64,000 nucleotides of DNA from FW021-bin31 sp964647485. GTDB taxonomy: Bacteria; Bacteroidota; Bacteroidia; Chitinophagales; Chitinophagaceae. Within the stretch, counting starts at the first letter, position 1; each line of letters opens with the position of its first letter. A program made the position numbers and the translations under genes. Of the stretch, positions 19,586 through 28,516 are shown one piece after another. The DNA lies in contig CAZYHV010000010.1 of NCBI GenBank assembly GCA_964647485.1, positions 55,114-119,113 of the forward strand, in the 5' to 3' direction. The notes beneath the pieces were generated by a model. It was not told where the DNA came from, did no database searches, and was given only the letters and a program-made list of their open reading frames with translations.

Positions 19586-20335
19586 CTATCTAAAACTTAT
19601 TCTTTTCGCCAAGGGTAATTTTAATTTCTCAATTCCTTGCAATACCAGTTCTGCCATTTTCCTGGCTCCCAACTCATTAAAATGGGTATTGTCATGCCGT
19701 CCATTCGGATAATGAGGATTTTCTCCTTTCTTTAAATCTAACCACAACCATTGGGAACCTTTCGGACCCAGTTTTTGAATTAAATTGATACTTAAACTAT
19801 CTAAATCTATCAAAGGCACCTCCTGAGTAGAGGCCACCTCCTTTACCAATTTAGAATATTGAACATGCGTATCTACTACCTGACCTGAAGAATCAAAGCG
19901 TCTTCTGGTCACCGGAGTGAGTAAAATTGGATGCGCCTTTTTGCTGCGGGTTTCTTTTACAAATTTTTTCAAATTGGACTTAAATTGTTTTGGCGGGGTA
20001 TAACTCCCTTTTGACGGCACTTCATCGTTATGGCCAAATTGAATAATCACCCAGTCTCCGGCCTTTAAAGTTTTCATCACAGATTTCCAGCGCCCCTCTT
20101 CAATAAAGGTTCTTGTGCTTCTCCCGTTTTTTGCTCGGTTATCCACTGTTACGGTAGAATTCCAATAATATTGAAACGGCATTCCCCAGCCTGTCTCAGG
20201 ATAGGACGATATAGATTTATTAGACATCGTAGAGTCCCCAATCAAATATATTTTTATTTTCTTCTGTTGTAATAGCGTAAATGACATTAACCCTAAGAGA
20301 AGAATAGTACTTATTTTAAAAATACTCTTTTTCAT
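19586..20335 (-). CDS. SGNH-fold rhamnogalacturonan acetylesterase (CE12-like)
   Basis: 249 residues from the ATG at 20335. The open frame extends to 20473, but only MKKSIFKISTILLLGLMSF looks like a signal peptide, and the promoter lies inside the longer frame. Catalytic blocks are IGDSTMS (Ser about 35), NGRSTRTF, IIQFGHND and DNTHFNELGA (Asp/His). This is the CE12 pattern of enzymes that remove acetyl groups from rhamnogalacturonan I. It is the first gene of the CE12-GH28-GH115 unit and is divergent from the esterase at 20481. Its predicted transcript leader is only about 10 nt. Confidence 0.87.
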   Translation of the reverse strand: MKKSIFKISTILLLGLMSFTLLQQKKIKIYLIGDSTMSNKSISSYPETGWGMPFQYYWNSTVTVDNRAKNGRSTRTFIEEGRWKSVMKTLKAGDWVIIQFGHNDEVPSKGSYTPPKQFKSNLKKFVKETRSKKAHPILLTPVTRRRFDSSGQVVDTHVQYSKLVKEVASTQEVPLIDLDSLSINLIQKLGPKGSQWLWLDLKKGENPHYPNGRHDNTHFNELGARKMAELVLQGIEKLKLPLAKRISFR

Positions 20336-20349
20336 AAAATTTTTAGGGT

Positions 20350-20397
20350 TAAAATTAAAATAATAATTAGCACTAGCTATCCTGTTCTGTCCTGATA
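20350..20397 (-). promoter_or_regulatory. Tandem-repeat operator and -7 box for the CE12-GH28-GH115 unit
   Basis: In transcription order: TATCAGGACA (20397-20388), GAACAGGATA (20387-20378), 20 bp, then TAATTTTA (20357-20350), one mismatch from TAnnTTTG. The box is 14 bp from the chosen start codon. Confidence 0.7.
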
Positions 20398-20428
20398 GGT
20401 GTTGAGAAAAGTAAAACTCCTTTAATGA

Positions 20429-20476
20429 AAATAGGATAGTACAGGATAGTAGGTAATCATTAGAATTATACATTTA
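20429..20476 (+). promoter_or_regulatory. Tandem-repeat operator and -7 box for the esterase at 20481
   Basis: AAATAGGATA (20429-20438), GTACAGGATA (20439-20448), 20 bp, TACATTTA (20469-20476). It has the same geometry as the six minus-strand sites but is inverted to match the plus-strand gene. The -7 box ends 4 bp before the ATG, so the mRNA would be nearly leaderless. Confidence 0.7.
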
Positions 20477-20480
20477 CACT

Positions 20481-22049
20481 ATGAATATAAAATTACTTCT
20501 AACGGCACTGGTAATTTTTTCAGGGACATTCGGCTGCCATGCTCAGGAACAACAAGTGATCAAGCTGTGGCCAGGAACAGTGCCCGGAGAAACAGAAGCT
20601 AAACATCCCGCACGAGTTAGAGCGGATTCCAGCGGTGGTGTTATCCGAATAACAGACATCACCGATCCTCGAATTAAGATTTTTCAACCTAAAAATGAAA
20701 ACGATAAACATATTGGGATTATCGTTGCCCCAGGGGGAGGTTATAGATATCTTACAATCAATAAAGAAGGAAGTGAAGTTGCCGATTGGCTGAATAAATT
20801 GGGCTATACTGCTTTTGTATTAAGGTATAGAGTTCCTCATAAAGAAGCAGGAGCTTTACAAGATGCACAAAGAGCTATTCGGTTGATTAGGTATCATGCC
20901 AATAAATTCAAAATTAACCCCGACAAAATAGGTTTTATAGGGTTTTCTGCCGGAGGAAGCCTCGGAGCACGCCTAAGTACAGAATATAATCAGAGTTTAT
21001 ATCCTTCTATAGGACCTGCAGATAGCGTTTCGGCTCGTCCGGATTTTACCTTACTCATCTATCCTGCCTATTTAAACAGAGGTCCAAACAAGAGTTTGAC
21101 TCCCGAGTTAACAATAGATAGTAAAACACCTCCTATGTTCATTTTCCAAACAAAAGATGACCATTATTTATCTTCAAAAGTAATGACCCAGGCCTTAAAA
21201 AAGGAAGGTATTCCGGTAGAATATCATCTTTTCCCTAAGGGAGGACATGGCTATGGATTAAGAAAAGGGAATCCCGCTGCTGAAGCCTGGCCGCCTTTAG
21301 CTAAGATTTGGTTGGAGAAGATTGTAAAAAAGTTAAACATGGATGTTTTCTTGTTAATAGGTCAGTCAAACATGGCGGGACGTGCACCTATTAAAAAATC
21401 ACAACAGGATACCTTACAACAGGTATTTCTTTTTAATGATTCATCCTTCGTGCCAGCTGTTAATCCACTAAATCAATATTCTACAGTACGTAAACCCATA
21501 TCATGGCAAAAACTCAACCCTGGATACGCATTTGGTAAAACATTGGCAATACATTTACATCAAAAAATAGGATTGGTCATTAATGCAAGAGGAGGTACGA
21601 AAATAGAATGGTGGGAAAAGGGATACCATGGCAACAATGATTTCAACCTTTATGAAAAAGCATTAAAAGCCATTAAAGAAGCTCAAAAACATGGTATTTT
21701 AAAGGCTATTCTATGGCATCAAGGAGAATCAGACCCACATTTGTCAAAAGAAGCATACCTATCAAAATTGAAAAAATTAGTCTCAGATTTACGTCAGGAT
21801 CTGGGAACAGATGTTTACTTTCTTGCAGGGGAATTAGGACGATGGCGAAGCAGTGCAAAAACTGTTAATCAAGCAATTTCAGAAATCCCCCAAAAAATAA
21901 ATAATGCAGATTTTATTAAGTCTGATGAGTTACACCCGCTAAAAGGAGACTCAACAAACCCTCATTTTAATAATCAAAGTCAACTTATTCTGGGAAAAAG
22001 ATATGCATTAAAAATACTAAAGCATATCTATCAAATGAATGTGAAATAA
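20481..22049 (+). CDS. Two-domain carbohydrate esterase: alpha/beta-hydrolase fused to SGNH (CE6/SASA-like) domain
   Basis: 522 residues with a signal peptide ending near CHAQ. Residues about 25-290 form an alpha/beta-hydrolase of the acetylxylan-esterase-like type: APGGGYRYL (oxyanion region), GFSAGGS (nucleophile Ser about 156), KDDHYL (Asp) and PKGGHGYG (His). Residues about 293-520 form an SGNH domain like DUF303/SASA and CE6: LIGQSNMAGR (Ser about 296), NARGGT and WHQGESD (about 413), with a late DELHP supplying a likely Asp/His pair. Both sites look intact, so the protein may remove two kinds of ester. It is alone in its unit, with the tandem-repeat promoter directly in front. Confidence 0.82.
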   Translation: MNIKLLLTALVIFSGTFGCHAQEQQVIKLWPGTVPGETEAKHPARVRADSSGGVIRITDITDPRIKIFQPKNENDKHIGIIVAPGGGYRYLTINKEGSEVADWLNKLGYTAFVLRYRVPHKEAGALQDAQRAIRLIRYHANKFKINPDKIGFIGFSAGGSLGARLSTEYNQSLYPSIGPADSVSARPDFTLLIYPAYLNRGPNKSLTPELTIDSKTPPMFIFQTKDDHYLSSKVMTQALKKEGIPVEYHLFPKGGHGYGLRKGNPAAEAWPPLAKIWLEKIVKKLNMDVFLLIGQSNMAGRAPIKKSQQDTLQQVFLFNDSSFVPAVNPLNQYSTVRKPISWQKLNPGYAFGKTLAIHLHQKIGLVINARGGTKIEWWEKGYHGNNDFNLYEKALKAIKEAQKHGILKAILWHQGESDPHLSKEAYLSKLKKLVSDLRQDLGTDVYFLAGELGRWRSSAKTVNQAISEIPQKINNADFIKSDELHPLKGDSTNPHFNNQSQLILGKRYALKILKHIYQMNVK

Positions 22050-22168
22050 TGAAAAGTTAACTACCTGTAACTATTTCCATATCCTTTAATGTTTGATTTT
22101 GCGTTCCCGTTCCATTCACTCTCTATAAAAAACATCTTTAAAAGATTTAAAAAACAAGTTACTATTTT

Positions 22169-22190
22169 ATCAATAAAACTTTTTATTGAT
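22169..22190. terminator. Possible weak AT-rich hairpin between convergent genes
   Basis: ATCAATAAAA and TTTTATTGAT form a 10-bp stem with almost no loop. It overlaps the restored stop codon of the GH2 gene (22183-22185) and lies 120 bp past the esterase stop. No clear T-run follows on the plus strand, so this is tentative. Confidence 0.3.
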
Positions 22191-25100
22191 CATAACTATT
22201 AAAGAAAGGAGCAAACACTTTTGTTTTTTCTTTGGGATTGCCAAAAAGTTCAATCAGTTTTTTAGACCAATGATTACTCAATGGAATAATAATAAAACTT
22301 CCTTCTATTGCCTTTCCTTTTTCAAAGTGATAAACATTTGGAGGCCAATTCCGTTTATTAAAACGACCGGCTATTGTTGCATTCTGACTGACAATAATCC
22401 CTTTCTCTGTCCGTTCAACTGCAATATTGGCTTTAGGAGNNNNNNNNNNNNNNNNNNNNNNNNNNNNNNNNNNNNNNNNNNNNNNNNNNNNNNNNNNNNN
22501 NNNNNNNNNNNNNNNNNNNNNNNNNNNNNNNNNNNNNNNTGACTGACAATAATCCCTTTCTCTGTCCGTTCAACTGCAATATTGGCTTTAGGAGCAAGTA
22601 ATGCAAATCCATTCCCTTCGGTATCCGAAAAGACTGCACAAGATACTTCCTGCCGATTCCCCGGATAATAAATATCCCCGCTATTCAAATGGAATATTCC
22701 AAAATCACTCAACACATCTTTTCCCGGATAAGAAGCATAAGGTCCTTTCCCTATCCATCTGAATTCTGTTAAGGAAGAAGGAATCAGGAATGAAAGTCCG
22801 GTTTCCAATCCCAAACCATCTCCATTTGGCACAAAATGATAATGTACACGAATACTTCCTTTGTTCGTAAAATCATAGTTCACAGTTCCCCGGAGTTGTC
22901 TATTTGCGGGACTTTCCGGCTCATAGCTGTATTGCATTTTGAGCTGATGTTTGGTAAACTTTAATTTCCGAGACATTTTGGAATGCAATAAAAAAGGGGT
23001 CCATAAGTGATGTTTTGAAGTATCCCAAACATCGGCTGCTTCTTCACATACTGTAATTTTTCTCCCCAACCTTGCAAAGGGCCCTGAAGTTATTAATAGA
23101 TTCTCGCTTTTATTTTTTAAAGTAATTTCTCCTTTTTCCTGCTGAAAGGTAAATTGATAATTCTTAGCCTGAATACTTGAGCCTTTCTTTTTTGGCTTTA
23201 TTTTCTTGGTAAGCAAATCCTGTTTCAGTTGCTTAAACAAATTCTTATCGGTATGAAAGAGGTAACTTTTTTCATTAATTGTATCTTGGTTTTTATTTAA
23301 GAAAGCTAATTTTAGATAATAAACAGCATGAGAATGAGGATCAGGCAATGAAGTTTTAATTTCCATCGTAACCGTATCATGCGGCTTTCCGGAGAGGGAT
23401 ATCTTCCCGGAATGCAATTTTTCTTTATCACCGTACAACTGCCAGTTACATTTTATTTGAGATAGGTTGGTAAAATCATAACGATTGATGACTTTTATTT
23501 TAAAATTGTTTGTTCCCTGCTTATACTGTAAACTATCATCCATCGCCACCACCGGAGCGTAAACTTTTCGTACCTGCCAAAAATCCACTTGCGGTTTTCT
23601 GTTCGCATACACAATACCATCCATTCCATCAAAGTCATGGGTATCATAGTAGGAATTGGGAGACGGCCAGGCATATCGAGTCGATTCATTCTTAGAAATC
23701 GGATGATCTGCTTTTCGTAAAATACCCTGATCAAAGAAAGCCCAAACCGCACCTCCCGCTAATTTGGGACTGGCATATATAATCTGAAAAATATCCTGCA
23801 TTCTGCCAAAACCTGTTCCCATTGAATGAGCAAATTCTGAAAAAATTAAAGGACGATGAAATTTATCACTATATCTTCGAACATCAGAAACAGAAGGATA
23901 GTGAGCTGCTAACACCTCTTCTTCATCCAGCTTACCACTGTTAATAATCTTTCTAAAATAAGAGCCAACCAGTGGATAACAATAAGGACGCGTAGTATCC
24001 AAACTTCTGACATAATTACCCACCTTTCTCACCATATCTGTCACCGGATTCTCATTTCCAACACTCCATACAATCACACCGGGATGATTTTTATCTCGAT
24101 GAATGGTCGCTTTTGCCCGCTGAAAGAGAAGAGGTAAGTAGGTCGTATCATAAAGATGTTTATCGCCAAAACCAAAAGGCACTTCATCCATCACATACAT
24201 CCCCATTGAGTCACAAAGTTCTAAAAATCGCGGATTCGGAGGATAATGAGACGTACGGATAAAATTTACGTTTGCTTTTTGCATTAATTCTATATCTTCC
24301 TTCATTTCCTTCTCTGTTATGGCACGACCATGAAGAGGAGATAGATCATGATGATTGACTCCTTTTAAGGTAATAGGTTTCCCATTCAGTTTTAAAATTC
24401 CATTATTCCAGGTTACTTCTCTAAGACCTACTGTACGGGTATATTCTTGTATCTCTGTTCCATTTCGATAAAGAGAAAGATGAAGATGATATAAAAACGG
24501 GGTCTCAGCCGTCCATAATTTCGGATTCGGAACCGAAACAAGGGTAGAAAAATGCGCTATCGGTTCTGAACCTTCTAATGAAGGCTGAATAGTAAACGTC
24601 CGAACACTTTTCCCATCAGGAGCAGACAGCTCCCCCATAATTTTTAAATCCTCCGAAAGTGGTTGATTGCTTATAGTTTCTATACTTCCTTCCACTCGAA
24701 CTGATGCTGAATTTGAATGAACCGGTGTTTGAATGGTCAAATCCTTAAGATGTACTTCGGGGAGGCTAAAAAGAGTAACATCCCGGAATATTCCTGAAAG
24801 TGACCAGGCATCATTCGTGTCGAAATCCCAACCTTTGGGATGGGTAACCACCTTCACTGCCAACACATTGGTTTTACCTGTTTGGATATAAGAAGAAATA
24901 TCAAAAATATGACGATTATAGCCACTTGAATAACGACCCACATAATGGCCATTCACCCACACTTTATACCCATATAATACACCGTCAAAAGCTAAATATA
25001 CCGGTTTATTTCTCCAAGCCTTTTTTACATTAAATTTGGTTCTATAAAGACCTATTCCTTCCGCTAATTCTTTTCCATATTTGGGTTCTGCAAAACCCTG

Positions 25101-25343
25101 GAGTTCCCAATTTCCGGGAACTTTAATCGCATCCCAATTCTTAACATCAAATGGAGGTTGATAAAATAAGGAATCCGAACCCATCTCTTCAGAAGGGAAA
25201 TATTTAAATTTCCAGGTTCCATTCAGAGATTGAAGATGTGCCTTATCTTTCAAAGAAGGCATGGCCACCTGAGCCTGTATGCTGTTATAACTAAAAGTCA
25301 GACAAAGAAGTACTGTCGTCAATAAATTTATTCTTCTAACCAT
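22183..25343 (-). CDS. GH2 beta-galactosidase (LacZ-like), interrupted by an artefactual assembly gap
   Basis: Signal peptide (about 1-24), sugar-binding domain (WELQGFAEPKYGK, LSGIFRDVTLF), Ig-like domain, then a TIM barrel with GVNHHDLSPLHGR, FIRTSHYPPNPRFLELCD, the acid/base in WSVGNENP (Glu about 430) and the nucleophile in IFSEFAHSMGTG (Glu about 502). A C-terminal Bgal_small_N-like domain follows. A 100-N run at 22440-22539 appears to end the frame in unrelated residues. The two flanks are the same 55 bp, and collapsing them restores a clean reading (KGIIVSQNATIAGRFNKRNWPP and onward) to a TAA at 22183-22185, giving 1001 residues. It is the second gene after GH28 (11-bp gap) and probably removes beta-galactose from pectic side chains. 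Confidence 0.9.
22385..22439. repeat. Left copy of a 55-bp identical flank of the N gap
   Basis: This segment is identical to 22540-22594 and abuts the Ns. An exact 55-bp overlap at two contig ends looks like a k-mer overlap that a scaffolder failed to merge, not a biological duplication. Confidence 0.9.
22440..22539. other. Assembly gap of 100 N
   Basis: A run of exactly 100 N, the conventional size for a gap of unknown length, lies inside the GH2 gene. The flanking sequences overlap, so the true gap is probably negative (-55 bp) and no sequence is missing. Confidence 0.98.
22540..22594. repeat. Right copy of the 55-bp identical flank of the N gap
   Basis: Identical to 22385-22439. Removing one copy together with the Ns (155 bp) restores the GH2 frame. 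Confidence 0.9.
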
Positions 25344-25354
25344 TATTTCAAGCC

Positions 25355-26779
25355 TTATTTATTTAACGTTTTATTCCAATTCTTCCCATTAATTTCCACC
25401 TCCTCTAGTCTCATATTTTCTACATGATTAACCTTTAAAGGGGTAGTAACCCCCTTTATCGTGCTATTGGTAATTAGAAGATTTTGCACCGGAGATTTTT
25501 CTTTAGCCTTAATGAGAATGCCATAATCACCTCCCTTTTTGACCTGGAGATTATCTACCCAAATATTTTTTACGGTAGGCATAAATTCTCCTGACTTTGG
25601 TTCATCATCCCCATAAAACATATTCACTCGTATTGCTTCTTTCCCGTAAGTCCCAACTTTTATATTTCTAAGATATATATTTTTAATAACTCCTCCTCGC
25701 ATGGTACTTGTCTTTATTCTCAAGACCCTACTGAGATCTGAACTATTCATCTTCAGGTTTTGTGCATAGATATTATTCATACCTCCGGAAGTACCACTTC
25801 CTATCACAATCCCCCCATGTCCGTCTTCAAAATGAGTATTTTCAACAATGATATTCTCTGATGGCACTCCTATTCGACGTCCATCATGATTTCTTCCGGA
25901 TTTAATAGAAATACAGTCGTCTCCGGTATCAAGATAACAATTCTTAATCCATACATTTTTTGAAGATTCAGGATCAATCCCATCGTTATTCGGACCATGT
26001 GATTTTATATGGATACCATCAATAATAACATTCGATGATAGTACCGGATGAATTTCCCACATAGGCGAATGATGCAATGTAATCCCTTTCAGAAGTATAT
26101 TTTTACATTTATAAAATTGAATAAACATGGGTCTTAAGTAAAAGCCTTCTCCAAATATTCTTTCTTTTGGTGGTACTTCCAATTTATTCATTTGTAAAAG
26201 GTATTTCCAGCCTTTTTGTTGACGGGGTTCCCCTTTTTTCCAACCATATTGAGACCGTCCCTTCCAAGGATACCAGTGTTTTTTATCTGCATTTCCATCT
26301 AAAGTCCCCTGACCGGTAACCGCTATATTTTCTTTTTCGTAGGCATAAATAAAAGGAGAATAATTCATCAGCTCAATGCCTTGAAAACGAGTAAAAACCA
26401 TAGGAAGGTAATCTTTCGGATTTTGACTGAAAAGAATCGTCGCATCCTTAGTAACATGTAAATTCACATTACTTTCCAGATGAATAGCCCCGGTCAACCA
26501 AACTCCTTTAGGAACAATTACCATTCCGCCGCCTTGCTGATGACAAGTGGTTATGGCTTTTTTAAAAGCCTTTGTATTCATGGTTTTGCCATCTCCCACA
26601 GCTCCATAATCAGTAATTTTAAAAGTCTGATCGGGAAACTTCGGAGGTTGAATTTTTGCCTTTATTTCATCTAAATCTTTCCAGGGATGTCCCGGAAAAT
26701 TTTGACTATTTACCTTACTTCCCCCACCTAAGATGAATAAAGTGGTCAAGCTTAATACCCAAATTCTCATCCTTTTCAT
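25355..26779 (-). CDS. GH28 polygalacturonase
   Basis: 474 residues from the ATG at 26779. The longer frame to 26857 adds 26 residues that overlap the promoter, while MKRMRIWVLSLTTLFILGGG is a good signal peptide. The beta-helix starts FKITDYGAVGDGKTMNTKAF. All four GH28 motifs are canonical: NNDGIDPESS, TGDDCISIKSG (Asp-Asp about 287), DGHGGIVIGS and VLRIKTS, so it should be an active galacturonan hydrolase, probably exo-acting on oligosaccharides. It is the first gene of a two-gene unit with the LacZ-like GH2. Confidence 0.92.
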   Translation of the reverse strand: MKRMRIWVLSLTTLFILGGGSKVNSQNFPGHPWKDLDEIKAKIQPPKFPDQTFKITDYGAVGDGKTMNTKAFKKAITTCHQQGGGMVIVPKGVWLTGAIHLESNVNLHVTKDATILFSQNPKDYLPMVFTRFQGIELMNYSPFIYAYEKENIAVTGQGTLDGNADKKHWYPWKGRSQYGWKKGEPRQQKGWKYLLQMNKLEVPPKERIFGEGFYLRPMFIQFYKCKNILLKGITLHHSPMWEIHPVLSSNVIIDGIHIKSHGPNNDGIDPESSKNVWIKNCYLDTGDDCISIKSGRNHDGRRIGVPSENIIVENTHFEDGHGGIVIGSGTSGGMNNIYAQNLKMNSSDLSRVLRIKTSTMRGGVIKNIYLRNIKVGTYGKEAIRVNMFYGDDEPKSGEFMPTVKNIWVDNLQVKKGGDYGILIKAKEKSPVQNLLITNSTIKGVTTPLKVNHVENMRLEEVEINGKNWNKTLNK

Positions 26780-26807
26780 TTTAATTATTTTTATTCCAAT
26801 TATAAAT

Positions 26808-26819
26808 GCAAACGTTTGC
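26808..26819. promoter_or_regulatory. Possible LacI-type operator at the GH28-GH2 transcription start
   Basis: GCAAACGTTTGC is a perfect 12-bp palindrome with the central CG typical of LacI-family operators. It lies between the -7 box (26827-26834) and the start codon, over the predicted transcription start, where a repressor would block initiation. A chance palindrome of this length is possible. Confidence 0.4.
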
Positions 26820-26826
26820 TTCTGAT

Positions 26827-26874
26827 CAAAGATAAAGTATATCAAAAGCCTAACCATCCTGTGGTATCCCGTTT
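26827..26874 (-). promoter_or_regulatory. Tandem-repeat operator and -7 box for the GH28-GH2 unit
   Basis: In transcription order: AAACGGGATA (26874-26865), CCACAGGATG (26864-26855), 20 bp, TATCTTTG (26834-26827), a perfect -7 box. Its presence inside the longer open frame supports the start at 26779. Confidence 0.75.
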
Positions 26875-26968
26875 ATTCTAAAAAAATATAACAACATCCC
26901 TAAATGCGTATAAACACACAATACATCCCCTATCAATAGCCTCAATGAGTCTTTTTGATAACTTTCTA

Positions 26969-28516
26969 TTATCTTTTTCCATGCGTCGGTCCCGGCCAAT
27001 GATCAGAACGAAATGGCGCAGCAGGAATTCGGCTATCATTTGTTAAATTGGGATGTTGTGGATTGTTATTAAAAGCATAGCGTACTGCTATTGGCTTCTT
27101 CACCTTTTTGCTCCACACTTTGATTTTATTTTTTCCAATAATTTTTGCTTTTGCCCAATGCCACTGATGATCTTTTCCGGCCAACGCAAACTCTTGAGGA
27201 GCATTTCCATCCGTAGTACGCAATCCCGATCCCGCGTTATCAAAAGAGACCACCATCGTCCTTCTCTTCACTATGGCCGTATCAAATTGAGGTCCGCCCG
27301 GCAAGATATTCTTATGATATACCGAAGACAATGCCCATTGACACATCCGTTTTCCTACATCATATTTATCATGCGGATGAATATTATGAGCCTCACCAAT
27401 ATCTATAGTTACTATTAGCCCGGTATTTGATACCGTATCAGCTGTCCTGCGTTGAGCATCGCGCAAATGGCTCCAGGCTTCATCCTCTGGTTTTGTATTA
27501 TGATCTCGAAAATTAGGTAATTGAACGATTCCAAACGGGAAGCGTCCTTCTCCCCATTCCGCTCTCCAGGCTTGAATCATTCGAGGCAATAAAATACCGT
27601 ATTGCTCTGCTCGACCTTCATTAGATTCACCTTGATACCACACATTTCCTTTAATTGCAAAGGGAATTAAGGGGACAATCATTGCCTGAAAGATGGATCC
27701 TGCTATTCTGTATTCTCGCAGGGCTTCAGGTTGATGAGGTGCTCCTTTAGGCTTGCGTCCGGCAGCCTGTTCTTTATCTGCATACTTTCTCCATTTTCTT
27801 AACGCATTAGCATACTTTTTTTGAACGGAAGCTCTTTGTGACTGCCACTTTTTCTCGCGATCAATACAGGGTTGTAAATCAGGAGTATGCAAATAGGAGC
27901 GGGGCGTCCATGCTTCCGCCTGAGAGCCCCCATAAGAAGCATTAATAATGCCCACCGGCACGCCTAATTTTTTTTGTAAAGCCAGCCCAAAATAATACGC
28001 GGCAGCCGAGAAGGGACGTACAGAAGATGGGGTACAATTTTTCCACTCTCCTATCCTCCCATGTTTATGTTGGAATGCAACATCTCTGCTCACATTAAAC
28101 AATCTCAGTAAAGGATAATCGGCAGAAGCAATGACAGAATCTCCTTTATCGGTTTTTGCCAAGATTCTTTGCATATTAGATTGACCGGAACAAAGCCAAA
28201 CTTCACCAATTAAAATCCCTCTCAGATGAAAAGTATTAATTCCCTGAATAGTCATCATCTGAGGAGTAGCATTAGCTTTCATCGGCTCCAAAAAAATCTT
28301 CCACTCCCCCTCTTCATCGGCCTTTGTACTTTTCTTCTGACCATTAAAAGTAACCGTTACTTCTTCTCCCGGTAGCGCCTTCCCCCAAATAGGCACTTGT
28401 GTATTCCGTTGTAAAACCATACTGTCTGAAAGGACATCCGGTAGATGAACTGCGGCTTTTGAGGACCAGCTCATCAGCCCAATCATTAAAATAAATACAA
28501 TCTTTTTCATCATCAT
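26969..28516 (-). CDS. Sialate O-acetylesterase-like carbohydrate esterase (SGNH fold)
   Basis: 515 residues: signal peptide (about 1-21), an N-terminal beta-sandwich (VLQRNTQVPIWGKALPGEEVTVTFNG), then the SGNH/SASA catalytic domain with EVWLCSGQSNMQ (Ser about 113), NASYGGSQAEAW, WYQGESN and a late IHPHDK for the Asp/His pair. Family members in polysaccharide loci remove O-acetyl groups from sugars. The sialate name is historical and no sialic-acid enzymes are nearby, so plant-glycan deacetylation is more likely. Its ATG overlaps the stop of the preceding GH2 by 4 bp (ATGA coupling), and it is the last gene of a five-gene unit. Confidence 0.85.
   Translation of the reverse strand: MMMKKIVFILMIGLMSWSSKAAVHLPDVLSDSMVLQRNTQVPIWGKALPGEEVTVTFNGQKKSTKADEEGEWKIFLEPMKANATPQMMTIQGINTFHLRGILIGEVWLCSGQSNMQRILAKTDKGDSVIASADYPLLRLFNVSRDVAFQHKHGRIGEWKNCTPSSVRPFSAAAYYFGLALQKKLGVPVGIINASYGGSQAEAWTPRSYLHTPDLQPCIDREKKWQSQRASVQKKYANALRKWRKYADKEQAAGRKPKGAPHQPEALREYRIAGSIFQAMIVPLIPFAIKGNVWYQGESNEGRAEQYGILLPRMIQAWRAEWGEGRFPFGIVQLPNFRDHNTKPEDEAWSHLRDAQRRTADTVSNTGLIVTIDIGEAHNIHPHDKYDVGKRMCQWALSSVYHKNILPGGPQFDTAIVKRRTMVVSFDNAGSGLRTTDGNAPQEFALAGKDHQWHWAKAKIIGKNKIKVWSKKVKKPIAVRYAFNNNPQHPNLTNDSRIPAAPFRSDHWPGPTHGKR

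Noticed and set aside
22186..22542. Plus-strand open frame crossing the N run
   Set aside because: It is a shadow of the GH2 3' end made longer by ambiguous bases.
22385..22594. 55-bp direct repeat as a target-site duplication of a mobile element
   Set aside because: The repeat is far too long for a target site, abuts exactly 100 N, and removing it restores a gene; an assembly overlap explains it.
27053..27418. 121-codon plus-strand open frame
   Set aside because: It is antisense inside the sialate-O-acetylesterase-like gene, with no independent support.
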